Positions 18,687 to 27,898 of a DNA stretch of 64,000 nt are shown piece by piece. The stretch spans positions 1,922,001 through 1,986,000 of the forward strand of contig OY760624.1 in the NCBI GenBank assembly GCA_963663775.1, read 5' to 3'. This stretch comes from G963663775 sp963663775. GTDB lineage: Bacteria > Bacillota > Clostridia > Oscillospirales > Butyricicoccaceae. The first letter of the stretch is position 1; each line of letters begins with the position of its first letter. Below the pieces are notes generated by a model, which saw nothing but the letters and a program-made list of their open reading frames with translations, was not told the origin of the DNA and did no database searches. Both the position numbers and the translations under genes were made by a program.

Positions 18687-19956
18687 GGGGGTCGACCTCG
18701 TACGGTTTCATGCGTCCATAGGTTTTGTCATCGCAAATGACCTCAACCATCGTGCCCTCTGTAGCATATTCGACAGACAATACCTGCGCCTCTCGATGCA
18801 GAGTGTCCAAGGCATGTCCATCTTGATAGGGAATGAGCAGCCGCATTTGATGCTTGCCCTTGCCCAAGGTTTTTTCAATCGCTCCAAGCAGTTCTTCGAT
18901 GCCTCGTCCATGCTTGGCGGAAATCATCACGCTGTCTGCTTGGCGGAAGGGCAATAGGTCGGGGGCACACAAATCGGCTTTGTTGCAAACCAAAATCCGT
19001 GGAATATCTTGTGCCCCCAGCTGGGCGATGACATGTTCGACGGTTGCGCCTTGCTCCTGCCAATCGGGGTGGGAGATGTCGACCACGTGCAGCAACACAT
19101 CGGCGTACTTGAGTTCCTCAAGGGTCGCTTGAAATGCCGACACCAGATGATGGGGCAATTTGCGAATGAATCCAACGGTGTCGGAGAGCAGTACTTCCTG
19201 TGTGTCAGAAATGCGCAGCTTGCGTGTGGTGGGGTCAAGGGTGTCAAACAGGCGATTGTTTGCGGCAATGCCTGCATCGGTCAGCGTGTTAAGCAGGGTG
19301 GACTTGCCGGCATTGGTGTAGCCAACGATAGAAACGAGCGGCAATTCTGCCTTCTGTCGCTGCCGTCGCTGCACCGAACGCACTTGGCGCACCTGCTGTA
19401 AATCCTCTTTGAGTTTGTCGATGCGGCGGCGAATATGGCGGCGGTCACTTTCCAGCTTGCTTTCGCCGGGGCCTCGTGTGCCAATGCCGCCGCCGAGACG
19501 GCTCATGGACTTGCCAAGACCGGCGAGCCGCGGCAAAATATATTGATATTGTGCCAGTTCCACCTGCAATTTTCCTTCACCTGTGTGTGCACGCTGGGCA
19601 AAAATGTCCAAAATCAAGCCAGAACGGTCTAGCACGGTACGTCCGAATAATTCTTCCAGTGTGCGCATTTGGGAGGGCGACAGTTCATTGTCAAAAATAA
19701 TCAGCTCGGCTTCCTGCGTTTCTGCCAAGAGCCGTACCTCTTCGGTTTTGCCTTCACCGATGAAGGTGCGGGCATCCGGAGCGGGGCGGTTTTGCAGCAC
19801 TTTTCCAACGCAAATGCCGCCTGCGGTTTCCAGAAGTGCCTCTAATTCGTCAAGCGTTTCTTCTGTCGCATCCTGTTCACGGGTAAAGCTGTGGCAGGAC
19901 AATCCAACGAGAATTGCACGCTCATGCTTTACGCTTTGGGTTTGATTGTCTGTCAT
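18679..19956 (-). CDS. hflX: Ribosome-associated GTPase HflX
   Basis: A 425-aa translational GTPase that splits stalled or heat-damaged 70S ribosomes. The N-terminal HflX domain (LQNRPAPDARTFIGEGKTEEV) is followed by a coiled coil (RRHIRRRIDKLKEDL) and the G domain with GYTNAGKST, the switch region DTLDPTTR, DTVGFI and NKAD. The ATG at 19956 is placed 9 bases after AGGAGG; a TTG at 19965 is too close to that site. Confidence 0.93.
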   Translation of the reverse strand: MTDNQTQSVKHERAILVGLSCHSFTREQDATEETLDELEALLETAGGICVGKVLQNRPAPDARTFIGEGKTEEVRLLAETQEAELIIFDNELSPSQMRTLEELFGRTVLDRSGLILDIFAQRAHTGEGKLQVELAQYQYILPRLAGLGKSMSRLGGGIGTRGPGESKLESDRRHIRRRIDKLKEDLQQVRQVRSVQRRQRQKAELPLVSIVGYTNAGKSTLLNTLTDAGIAANNRLFDTLDPTTRKLRISDTQEVLLSDTVGFIRKLPHHLVSAFQATLEELKYADVLLHVVDISHPDWQEQGATVEHVIAQLGAQDIPRILVCNKADLCAPDLLPFRQADSVMISAKHGRGIEELLGAIEKTLGKGKHQMRLLIPYQDGHALDTLHREAQVLSVEYATEGTMVEVICDDKTYGRMKPYEVDPHE

Positions 19957-19994
19957 GGATGACAACCTCCTGTGTTTTTCAAAAATATAAATGT

Positions 19995-20573
19995 TTAGGA
20001 TGGTGTATTTAGAATCATTGCACCCTCTTCAAATTGTATGTCAGAAATTTGGTATCCGCTTTGGGAAAGCATTTGCGTCAGCGCTTGGTTGCAGGCTTGC
20101 AAAACACCTGCGGGAAGGGCGGCGGCGGGCAATTGCAAGTCACCCATTTGCAGATTGACCGCAGTGAGTGCAGGCGGATTGGTTTGTGTCTGCACCATGG
20201 CATCGAGCTGCAGCGGAATTTGTGCAGGCAGCAAAACCAGTGCAGAGCGAATGCTGCTGTTTGTGAGATATTGCTGCAGCAGTTTCTTGTCAGCATTGCA
20301 TGTGACACAAATGGCACCGTCTGCATGAATGGACACCGCTGCATCCCGCACGGGAAAATCGGCGGCAAGCGCTTCAGTGAGCAGCTGCGCAAGGTCAGTT
20401 TCGGTGAATTTTTGTGCAGTGTCAGCAGGCTGCTGCTGTGTAATTGAAGATTTGGTATTGGGCATGGGCGCAGACTGCGCATGCTGTAGCATCATTTTTC
20501 CAACTAAAACCAAACATAATAAGATGCAAGTGCCTAAAATTAAGGTGTAACCAAAGCTGCGGTCTTGTTCCAT
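19995..20573 (-). CDS. Membrane-anchored protein of unknown function
   Basis: A 192-aa protein with one N-terminal helix (about residues 9-28, YTLILGTCILLCLVLVGKMML), a polar Gln/Ser/Thr linker and a ~140-residue extracellular domain of alternating strands and helices (TETDLAQLLTEALAADFPV to the end). I do not recognise the domain. It sits between hflX and recG in one direction, with AAAGGAGG before ATG 20573. It could belong to a sporulation or envelope family, but nothing in the sequence decides this. Confidence 0.65.
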   Translation of the reverse strand: MEQDRSFGYTLILGTCILLCLVLVGKMMLQHAQSAPMPNTKSSITQQQPADTAQKFTETDLAQLLTEALAADFPVRDAAVSIHADGAICVTCNADKKLLQQYLTNSSIRSALVLLPAQIPLQLDAMVQTQTNPPALTAVNLQMGDLQLPAAALPAGVLQACNQALTQMLSQSGYQISDIQFEEGAMILNTPS

Positions 20574-20657
20574 TGCAATCGACCTCCTTTGCTGTATGGT
20601 ATGGAGACAGGCGGGACGTTATTCCAATAGAACGGGCACAGACAAAATGTTTTGCTG

Positions 20658-22709
20658 TCAGTTGAAGAATCCGGATTCCCCTTGCTTGTGAAACAATCGC
20701 TCAATATACGCACGCAGCACCGGAAATTCGGAAAAATCAGCGGTTTTATGCAGCAGCTGTGCGGCATCCTGCTGTGCATTTTGCAGCCACTGGATATCAC
20801 TGACCATATCGGCAATGTGCAACTGCGGCAGACCATGCTGGCGATTGCCGAAGAAATCCCCCGGACCACGCTGCTGCAAGTCGGCTCGTGCAATGGCAAA
20901 GCCATCTGCAGTTTGGCTCAGAAGCTGCAACCGCTCACGTGCCTGCGTGCCTTGGTCTGCTCCAAAGAAAATGCAGTAGGATTGCCGTTTACCACGTCCA
21001 ACACGTCCACGCAGCTGATGCAGCTGCGACAATCCAAACCGCTGGGCGTCTTCCACCACCATCAGCGCTGCATTGGGGACGTTGACACCGACCTCAATAA
21101 CGGTGGTGGAAACCAGAATATCAATGGCACCCGCTGCAAATTGCTGCATCACCGCATCTTTTTCAGACGGACGCATTTTTCCGTGTATCAAGCCAATTTT
21201 TCGCGCAGGAAAGTGCTGCTGCAAATCAGCGGCGTGGTCGCTGGCGTTTTTCAAATCCAGTTCGCCCTTTTGCACAAGCGGGCACACCACATACACTTGT
21301 CCGCCGTCTTGACACTGCTTCTCCATGAAGCGATAAATGCGCTGGCGCATCGGTTCTCCCACGGCATAGGTTTCCACAGGGGTACGTCCCGGCGGCAGTT
21401 CATCCAAGATAGATACCTCTAGTTCGGCATACATCAGCAAGGCAAGCGTGCGTGGAATGGGCGTGGCAGACATGACGAGTACGTGCGGCAGCTGCCCCTT
21501 AGACGAGAGCTGTGCCCGCTGCTGGACACCGAAGCGGTGCTGTTCGTCCACCACCACGGCACCCAATTTTTGAAAGGTGACATCCTGCTGAATTAGTGCA
21601 TGCGTGCCGATGGTCAGCTGCACACTGCCGTCTGCAATTTGTGCCTTGATGGCACGTTTTTGTGTGGCGGACAGAGAGCCGGATAAAAGCTGAATTTGGA
21701 TGCCTAAGGGTGCAAAAATCTGCCGAAAAGTGGCATAATGCTGTGCGGCCAAAATTTCGGTCGGTGCCATCACGGCAGCCTGCATCTCATTTTGGATGGC
21801 AAGGGCACACAGTGCGGCGGCAATTACGGTTTTGCCAGAACCAACATCGCCCTGCACCAAGCGGTTCATAGGATGTCCAAGGGTCACATCTTGCAGGATT
21901 TCCTCGACCACACGCCGCTGCGCCCCTGTGGGGGGGAACGCAAGCTGCTGCCAGAAGGGCACAAGGTTTGTTTGCACAAACCGTATGCCAGGTTCGGTTT
22001 GCCGCCGTGTTTTCAAATAGGCAAGTCCGCAGCAAAGCACAAACAGCTCTTCGAAAACAAAGCGATGTCGTGCTGTTTCGGCATCTGCCATGCACGCAGG
22101 CTGATGGATATTGCGCAGGCTTTCCGCCAGCGCAGGAAACTGATATTTTTCCCGTACCTCCAACGGGAGCGGGTCGGGAATGGCAGCATCAAGCTGCTGC
22201 AAAGCGGTGTCGACAATCTGCCGAATATCACGCTGACTGATGCCGGCGGACAGGGGATACACAGGGAAAACACGACCAATCGGCACATCGCTGGCGCATT
22301 TTTCATGCACGGGAGAAATCATTTGCAGGTGGTTTCCGTTTTTTTGCACCGCACCGAAAAACAGATAGGTTTCTCCGGCACGCAGCTGCGCCGCAGTATA
22401 TTTATTGTTGAAATAGACAATTTGCAGCACGCCGCTTGCGTCAAAAACACGCAGCTTTGTGATGTCCATGCCTTGACGAATGCGGTGCAGCTTCGGAGCT
22501 GTGCCAATGACGGCACAAATACAGCACTTTTCGTGAGATTCCGTGGGTGAAAGCTGTCCGATGGGGATGATTTTGGTGCGGTCTTCATATTCTCGGGGAT
22601 AAAACAGCAGCGCATTCCGCAGCGTGCGTATGCCAAGGCGTTCTAATATCACGGCTTTTTTGGGACCGATACCACGTACACTGCGGATAGAGGCGGAAAG
22701 CTTGCCCAT
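20658..22709 (-). CDS. recG: ATP-dependent DNA helicase RecG
   Basis: A 683-aa fork-reversal helicase. The N-terminal wedge/OB domain (near residues 60-150) precedes the SF2 core: Walker A GDVGSGKTVIAAALC, DEQHRFG box, SATPIPRTLAL, and the C-terminal helicase motifs ending in DAQRFGLSQLHQLRGRVGRG. The ATG at 22709 lies two bases after the lexA stop, so the two genes form one unit; this ties recG to SOS control if lexA is autoregulated. Confidence 0.95.
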   Translation of the reverse strand: MGKLSASIRSVRGIGPKKAVILERLGIRTLRNALLFYPREYEDRTKIIPIGQLSPTESHEKCCICAVIGTAPKLHRIRQGMDITKLRVFDASGVLQIVYFNNKYTAAQLRAGETYLFFGAVQKNGNHLQMISPVHEKCASDVPIGRVFPVYPLSAGISQRDIRQIVDTALQQLDAAIPDPLPLEVREKYQFPALAESLRNIHQPACMADAETARHRFVFEELFVLCCGLAYLKTRRQTEPGIRFVQTNLVPFWQQLAFPPTGAQRRVVEEILQDVTLGHPMNRLVQGDVGSGKTVIAAALCALAIQNEMQAAVMAPTEILAAQHYATFRQIFAPLGIQIQLLSGSLSATQKRAIKAQIADGSVQLTIGTHALIQQDVTFQKLGAVVVDEQHRFGVQQRAQLSSKGQLPHVLVMSATPIPRTLALLMYAELEVSILDELPPGRTPVETYAVGEPMRQRIYRFMEKQCQDGGQVYVVCPLVQKGELDLKNASDHAADLQQHFPARKIGLIHGKMRPSEKDAVMQQFAAGAIDILVSTTVIEVGVNVPNAALMVVEDAQRFGLSQLHQLRGRVGRGKRQSYCIFFGADQGTQARERLQLLSQTADGFAIARADLQQRGPGDFFGNRQHGLPQLHIADMVSDIQWLQNAQQDAAQLLHKTADFSEFPVLRAYIERLFHKQGESGFFN

Positions 22710-22711
22710 AA

Positions 22712-23305
22712 TTAGCCCCAATATTCACGATATAATCCGACAACCACGCCGATGATGCTGCATTCACGCCCGTCAATGGGGTCAAAATCCGGATTTTCCG
22801 GCATCAGCCAGACCGAATCTTTGGTGATTTCCAGCCGCTTGCAGGTGGCTTCATCGCCCAGAAGCGCCACGACAATGCTGCCATTGTCGGCACTGGATTG
22901 CTGGCGGACAATGATGCAGTCCCCATCCAAAATACCGGCGCCAATCATGGATTCGCCCGAAATGCGAAGCGCAAAATGCTCTCCGTATTTGCCGGAAAGA
23001 TTGCAGGGGATGTAGCCTTCGATAGATTCCTCTGCAAGAATCGGGATGCCTGCCGTGACAACGCCCAAAATCGGAATCTGCTGCACACTGCCCATGCCCT
23101 GCAGCGTAATGGCACGATTTTTGCGGTCTTCTTTTTCCAAATATCCCAAATCACGCAGGGATTGGATGTGTGCATGCACAGTGGAGGGCGACTTGAGCCC
23201 CACGCCATGGCAAATATCACGCACCGCAGGCGGATACCCCTGTTCGGCAATGAATTGGCGAATATAGCTGAGCACTTGCTGTTGTTTGGGTGTAAGTTTT
23301 CTCAT
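22712..23305 (-). CDS. lexA: SOS repressor LexA
   Basis: A 197-aa repressor with an N-terminal winged helix (LTPKQQQVLSYIRQFIAEQGYPPAVRDIC...GLKSPSTVHAHIQSL) and a C-terminal S24 autoprotease domain. The Ala-Gly cleavage site is in VVTAGIPIL, the nucleophile serine in ISGESMIGAGILDGD, and the general-base lysine in GDEATCKRLEI. All are intact, so RecA-stimulated self-cleavage should work. First gene of the lexA-recG unit. Confidence 0.95.
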   Translation of the reverse strand: MRKLTPKQQQVLSYIRQFIAEQGYPPAVRDICHGVGLKSPSTVHAHIQSLRDLGYLEKEDRKNRAITLQGMGSVQQIPILGVVTAGIPILAEESIEGYIPCNLSGKYGEHFALRISGESMIGAGILDGDCIIVRQQSSADNGSIVVALLGDEATCKRLEITKDSVWLMPENPDFDPIDGRECSIIGVVVGLYREYWG

Positions 23306-23416
23306 AAGATACCAAAGTCCTTTTCAAAATGGTATTTTGCAGACACTGCCGCACAAGTTTCACGTGCAGGCAGTGCTTTATCTTTTATCACATAAAGGAT
23401 GTGTTGTTACTTGAAT

Positions 23417-23455
23417 ATCATATCGCATGTTTCCCAAAATTGCAAACATATGTTT
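23417..23455 (-). promoter_or_regulatory. lexA promoter with overlapping palindrome (possible LexA box)
   Basis: On the minus strand TTGCAA (23445-23440) and TATGAT (23422-23417) are 17 bases apart. The perfect palindrome AAACATATGTTT (23444-23455) touches the -35 element. It differs from the Bacillota LexA consensus (CGAACATATGTTCG) at the outer positions only. This suggests LexA autoregulation. Confidence 0.5.
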
Positions 23456-23518
23456 CAAAAAGCATGCGCCAGACGGGTCGTGAAGCGATGGCAGGGCAAA
23501 ATATCGGTGGGGTATCAA

Positions 23519-23548
23519 TTGCATAAGTCTATGCGTCTGTGCTATAAT
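23519..23548 (+). promoter_or_regulatory. Putative promoter of the asp23-fakA unit
   Basis: TTGCAT at 23519 and TATAAT at 23543, separated by 18 bases, lie about 60 bases before the asp23-like start. Confidence 0.55.
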
Positions 23549-23611
23549 AAATAAACATTTATGAAGCAGTGGAAGCAGTATGCATGTGTGCATGACAGGA
23601 GGGCGAAGCGT

Positions 23612-23968
23612 ATGAAGATGCAGAACGAATTGGGTTCTATTGCAATTGCCGATAAGGTCATTGCGGATGTTGCAGGGGCGGCGGCCACCGGATGCTTTGG
23701 CGTGAAAGGCATGACGCAGGCCACGCTGACGGAGAAATTTCTGCATCTCCTGCACCAGCCGCGCCGCATGTCCGGCGTGAAGGTGACAGAAGCGGCGGAG
23801 GGCGGCGTGAATATCGATGTACATATTTTGGTGGAGCATGGTGTCAATATCACCGCCGTTTGCCGCAGTGTGATTACACAGGTGCGCTATCATGTGGAGC
23901 GGCTGACCGGCATCGATGTGCAGAACATTGATGTGTATGTGGATCGCATAGGTGTCGAGGAGATTTGA
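23612..23968 (+). CDS. Asp23/Gls24 (YloU-type) envelope stress protein
   Basis: A 118-aa Asp23-family protein: GSIAIADKVIADVAGAAATGCFGVKGM, then strands leading to IDVHILVEHGVNITAVCRSVITQVRYHVERLTGIDVQNIDVYVDRI. The ATG at 23612 follows ACAGGAGGGCGAAGC. It stands ahead of the DAK2-domain gene, the same order as yloU-yloV in Bacillus, supporting the pairing. Confidence 0.9.
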   Translation: MKMQNELGSIAIADKVIADVAGAAATGCFGVKGMTQATLTEKFLHLLHQPRRMSGVKVTEAAEGGVNIDVHILVEHGVNITAVCRSVITQVRYHVERLTGIDVQNIDVYVDRIGVEEI

Positions 23969-24017
23969 GAAGCCCTGCGATGTTTATAGAGTAGAACGCA
24001 ATATGAAGGAGTCAATA

Positions 24018-25661
24018 ATGTCAAAGAAGATAGATGGGCCGCTATTTCGTGCGATGGTGATGGAAGGTGCATTGGCGATTTATGACCAGCGGGAGCGTGC
24101 CAATGAGCTGAATGTATTCCCCGTGCCGGATGGCGACACGGGCACGAATATGGCGATGACCATGGAAGCGGCAATGGAGGAAATGCAAAAGCTGGAATCC
24201 CCGCATTTGACGAAAGCGGCAGATACAGCGGCGGCGGCACTGCTGCGCAGCGCACGAGGAAATTCCGGCGTGATTTTGTCGCTGTTGTTTCGTGGGATTG
24301 CAAAAAAGCTGCATGGATTGGACGAAGCGGATGGCATGACCTTTGCAACAGCACTGCGGGAAGGCGTGGATGCTGCCTATAAAGCGGTGATGAAGCCGGC
24401 AGAAGGCACTATCTTGACCGTTTCACGTGTATCTGCACAGCATGCAGTGGAAGCCTGTGTGCAGAATCCGATGCTATCCGTTGAAGAAGTGCTGCAACTG
24501 ATTTTGACATATGGACAAACTGCGCTGGCAGAAACACAGCAGCAAAATCCAACGCTGGCAAAGGCAGGTGTGGTGGACGCAGGGGCTTTTGGTCTGCTTG
24601 CCATTTTGCAGGGCATGCAGGATGCGTTTTTAGGCATTTCCAAAGAACATACCCTTCGTACCACAGATACACAGAAGCGAGCAGATTTTTCTGCCATTTC
24701 GCAGGAGGAAATCACGTTCACGTATTGTACGGAATTTATTGCCGAACGGCTGGATAAATCCCGCAATATTGCACGCTTGCGCACGATTTTAAATGAAATC
24801 GGCGATAGCCTGGTGGTTGTGGATGACGAGGAACTGATTAAGGTGCATGTGCACACCGACAAGCCGCAGGACGTTTTGGCAGAGGGATTGAAATTTGGCG
24901 CACTTTTAAGTGTGAAAATTGAGAATATGCGCAAACAGCATACGGAAAAAATGGTCGAAGGCACGTTGAACACTCCAAAAGAGCGTGTGATTGCATCGCC
25001 CGAAAAGAAATATGGCTTTGTGGTGGTGGCTTCTGGAGATGGACTGCATGATGTGTTTGTGGACTTGGGCGCAGATGTGATTGTGCAGGGGGGACAGACT
25101 ATGAATCCCTCAACCAATGATATTCTGCATGCGGTGGACGCAGTGCCTGCCGAAGTGGTTTTTGTGCTGCCGAATAACAAAAACATCATTATGGCGGCAG
25201 AGCAGGCGGCATCCTTGTCGGACAAGCGGGTGGTGGTTATCCCTACGAAGAATATTCCGCAGGGCATTTCGTCCATGCTGATGTTTGATGCAGAAGCAGA
25301 GGAGGGCAGCAACACCACTGCCATGACGGAAGCGATTGCAGGCGTCAGTGAGGGACACATCACCTATGCGGCACGGGATTCCGACTTTGACGGCAAAAAA
25401 ATCAAACAGGGAGAATATATCTCTTTTTGTGAGAAAAAGCTGTGCGCAAACAGCAAAAAAGTGCATGATGCTGCCAAAAAACTGGCACGCGAAATGGTAA
25501 CGCCCGACAGTGCGTTTGCAACCATTATCTATGGTGCGGACATCAACGAGGAAGATGCAAGGCACGTGGAGGAATTATTCCAAAAAGAGAACAAAAATCT
25601 GGAAATTTCATTGATTTATGGCGGTCAGCCTGTGTATTATTATATTATTTCGGTGGAATAG
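24018..25661 (+). CDS. fakA: Fatty-acid kinase catalytic subunit-like DAK2-domain protein
   Basis: A 547-aa protein with an N-terminal DhaL/DAK2 kinase domain (ELNVFPVPDGDTGTNM, whose aspartates bind the Mg-ATP; LLRSARGNSGVILSLLFRGI) and a C-terminal DegV-like half. By family knowledge FakA phosphorylates fatty acids held by a FakB partner for phospholipid synthesis. No fakB is in the window. ATG 24018 follows AAGGAGTCAATA; an upstream in-frame ATG at 24003 has no ribosome site. Confidence 0.88.
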   Translation: MSKKIDGPLFRAMVMEGALAIYDQRERANELNVFPVPDGDTGTNMAMTMEAAMEEMQKLESPHLTKAADTAAAALLRSARGNSGVILSLLFRGIAKKLHGLDEADGMTFATALREGVDAAYKAVMKPAEGTILTVSRVSAQHAVEACVQNPMLSVEEVLQLILTYGQTALAETQQQNPTLAKAGVVDAGAFGLLAILQGMQDAFLGISKEHTLRTTDTQKRADFSAISQEEITFTYCTEFIAERLDKSRNIARLRTILNEIGDSLVVVDDEELIKVHVHTDKPQDVLAEGLKFGALLSVKIENMRKQHTEKMVEGTLNTPKERVIASPEKKYGFVVVASGDGLHDVFVDLGADVIVQGGQTMNPSTNDILHAVDAVPAEVVFVLPNNKNIIMAAEQAASLSDKRVVVIPTKNIPQGISSMLMFDAEAEEGSNTTAMTEAIAGVSEGHITYAARDSDFDGKKIKQGEYISFCEKKLCANSKKVHDAAKKLAREMVTPDSAFATIIYGADINEEDARHVEELFQKENKNLEISLIYGGQPVYYYIISVE

Positions 25662-25709
25662 GACAACGAAGCATACGGTTATAAATGGTTTTTTGAAGAA
25701 GGGAAAACG

Positions 25710-26354
25710 ATGTCCATTTTTGATATATTCAGCAAATTGGAGCGTGAACGGACAACGCAGACAACCGCAGAGCGCACCGCTGTGGAGTGGCTCGTGGTAG
25801 GGCTGGGGAATCCGGGAGAACGCTATACCAAGACACGGCATAATGCTGGGTTTCGTGCGCTGGATGCCTATTGCCAGAAAAGCGGGCAAAAAATCGACCG
25901 CTTGAAGTTCAAGGCGTTGGTAGGAGAAGGCAGCTTTGGCGGCGCACGTGTGCTGTTTATGAAGCCGCAAACCTTTATGAATCTGTCGGGTGAGGCGGTA
26001 AAAGAGGCGGCGGATTTTTATAAAATTCCAGCGGAGCGTGTTTTGGTGCTGTTCGATGACATTTCATTGGAGGTTGGACGGCTGCGGGTGCGTCCGAAAG
26101 GCTCTGCCGGCGGGCAAAACGGCATTAAGAATATCATTGCACAGCTTGGTTCTGAAAAATTTCCACGGGTCAAAATCGGCGTGGGTGCGAAACCGCATCC
26201 AGAATATGATTTGGCAGATTGGGTGCTTTCCCGCATGACTGACGCAGAGGAAGAACAGTTTCAGCCGGGGCTGGCACGTGCCATGGAAGCGGCGGCGGAA
26301 ATCATTCGCAGCGGCACGGCAACAGCGGCGCAATTATACAACGGACAACCCTAA
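25710..26354 (+). CDS. pth: Peptidyl-tRNA hydrolase
   Basis: A 214-aa enzyme releasing peptides from prematurely dropped peptidyl-tRNA. The catalytic core is WLVVGLGNPGERYTKTRHNAGF (catalytic His in RHN), followed by KPQTFMNLSGEAV and DDISLEVGRLRVRPKGSAGGQNGIKNI. About 28 extra residues precede the usual start (MSIFDIFSKLERERT...); the ATG at 25710 has a fair ribosome site (GAAGGG), so the extension seems real. Confidence 0.94.
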   Translation: MSIFDIFSKLERERTTQTTAERTAVEWLVVGLGNPGERYTKTRHNAGFRALDAYCQKSGQKIDRLKFKALVGEGSFGGARVLFMKPQTFMNLSGEAVKEAADFYKIPAERVLVLFDDISLEVGRLRVRPKGSAGGQNGIKNIIAQLGSEKFPRVKIGVGAKPHPEYDLADWVLSRMTDAEEEQFQPGLARAMEAAAEIIRSGTATAAQLYNGQP

Positions 26355-26356
26355 AG

Positions 26357-26395
26357 AAAATGGCTGCGCATATGTTCTAAATGCGCAGCCATTTT
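26357..26395 (+). terminator. Bidirectional terminator between pth and the HAD gene
   Basis: AAAATGGCTGCGCAT and ATGCGCAGCCATTTT are perfect complements around a 9-base loop, with A and T tracts on the proper sides for both convergent genes. Confidence 0.88.
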
Positions 26396-26410
26396 GTCTG
26401 TTGTAGGGAA

Positions 26411-27226
26411 TTATAGAGAAATGCCAAAATGCGCGCAGGCATCTGCCACAGCACCTTCCTGTGCGGGGCAGGCGACGAAGTGCACTAGGTTCTGGATGGC
26501 AGGGTGGGCATCCCCTGGGCAAGCGGAATGCCCTGCGGTGGTTAATAATTCGACATCGTTGAGATGGTCGCCGATTGCCAGCACATCTGCGGTCGAAATG
26601 CCCATTTCACGGCACAGCAGGCGGAGAGCCGCCCCTTTGTTGACACCGTGTGCGTAGCAATCAATATAATTTTCATGACTGCGGTGGAATTGATAGCGTG
26701 TGTCGGTATCTGCGGATAGCTGTGAGAGTGCCGCTTCAATTGCTGCGGTTTCTCCACATAAAATCAATTTTCCGTTTTCTTGGGTTAAAATAGAGCGGAA
26801 ATCGGAAACCTCCAAAATCTCGCAGCGCAAAAGCGCAGATTCATGTTGCAAGATGGGGCTTAGGTGGTCTGTGTACAATACATCATCTTGCGAAATCATA
26901 AAGGACAGCCCGCAAATGCCTTCATATTGTGCATAAATCTGCTGCAAAGTTGCGGGGGACATGGTGGCAATGGGGCGTTCTGTGCGTGTGGCAACATCGA
27001 TGATGCCGCAGCCGCCGGAATAGATGATGGATTGCGGTGCTGTCCATAAGTCCAGCCGATTGAGTGCGGGGAAAATCAATCGTGGCTCACGCCCTGTGGC
27101 AAATACGAGCGGGATTTGGTGGTCTTGCAGAGCGGCAAGGCAGCTGCGGTCACGGTCTGTTAGGTTTTCACGGTCATACAGCAGCGTGCCGTCAAGGTCG
27201 GTCACAACCATTGCGATGGGTTTCAT
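26411..27226 (-). CDS. Cof-type HAD-IIB phosphatase
   Basis: A 271-aa haloacid-dehalogenase-like hydrolase. Motif I is VVTDLDGTLL near residue 8, motif II has ...FATGR, and motifs III/IV lie in KGAALRLLCREMG and AIGDHLNDVELL. The cap insert between motifs II and III makes it subfamily IIB, which dephosphorylates sugar phosphates or flavin intermediates. The start at 27226 is 7 bases after AAAGGAGG; the longer frame to 27505 encodes no plausible domain. Confidence 0.9.
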   Translation of the reverse strand: MKPIAMVVTDLDGTLLYDRENLTDRDRSCLAALQDHQIPLVFATGREPRLIFPALNRLDLWTAPQSIIYSGGCGIIDVATRTERPIATMSPATLQQIYAQYEGICGLSFMISQDDVLYTDHLSPILQHESALLRCEILEVSDFRSILTQENGKLILCGETAAIEAALSQLSADTDTRYQFHRSHENYIDCYAHGVNKGAALRLLCREMGISTADVLAIGDHLNDVELLTTAGHSACPGDAHPAIQNLVHFVACPAQEGAVADACAHFGISL

Positions 27227-27344
27227 AGAGCGCCTCCTTTGGGGTAGTTTCATGAAAAAATGGTGAAGGTTTGGAGAAATGCTTGACTTGAACGGTGGGT
27301 TTGGCGTAGGATAACGATAGGAAATATAATGTAGAGGTGCAGAT

Positions 27345-27833
27345 ATGCAAGAATTGTTTGACTGGCTGACGGGTGCCGGGCGTGAAGTGGCAGTGTTTGT
27401 GATTTCCATGCTTCCATTTGTGGAGCTGCGTGGTGCAATTCCATTGGGGATTGCGGCAGGCATGGCGCCGTGGTCTGCGTTTGCTATTGCATGCGTGGGG
27501 AACATCCTCCCGATACCGCTGATTATTTTGTTTGAAGAGCGGGTGTTGGATTGGATGGAAACCCTGCCTCCACTTGCTAAGTTTGCAGCACGCTATCGGG
27601 CGAAATTGGAAAGCAAAACCGAAAAAATCACCAAATATGCTTGGTGGGGTCTGTGTTTTTTCGTGTCGATTCCGTTGCCGGGTACGGGTGCATGGACAGG
27701 AGCGGCGATTGCAGCGATTTTGCATATGCCGCTGCGTAAAGCAGTGCCGTCGATTGCGTTGGGTGTTATGATTGCGGGCATCCTCGTCACATTGGCAATG
27801 TCAGGTTTGCTGGGTGTGATTCGAGCATTTTGA
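27345..27833 (+). CDS. Small multi-drug export family membrane protein
   Basis: A 162-aa protein of the small multidrug-export family (COG2426-type): MLPFVELRGAIPLGIAAGM near the N-terminus, four predicted membrane helices and a GTGAWTGAAIAAI segment in helix 3. The family name rests on limited data, so the transported compound is uncertain. Single gene between two convergent neighbours. Confidence 0.82.
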   Translation: MQELFDWLTGAGREVAVFVISMLPFVELRGAIPLGIAAGMAPWSAFAIACVGNILPIPLIILFEERVLDWMETLPPLAKFAARYRAKLESKTEKITKYAWWGLCFFVSIPLPGTGAWTGAAIAAILHMPLRKAVPSIALGVMIAGILVTLAMSGLLGVIRAF

Positions 27834-27861
27834 TGCAATACAAGTTGGGTTTGTAATGGTA

Positions 27862-27887
27862 AGGGCACTCACAAATGTGAGTGCCCT
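27862..27887 (+). terminator. Perfect hairpin between the exporter gene and pncB
   Basis: AGGGCACTCACA and TGTGAGTGCCCT pair perfectly around AA. T-rich sequence follows on the right, so it can act for the plus gene and perhaps also for pncB. Confidence 0.75.
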
Positions 27888-27898
27888 GCTTTGTATTT

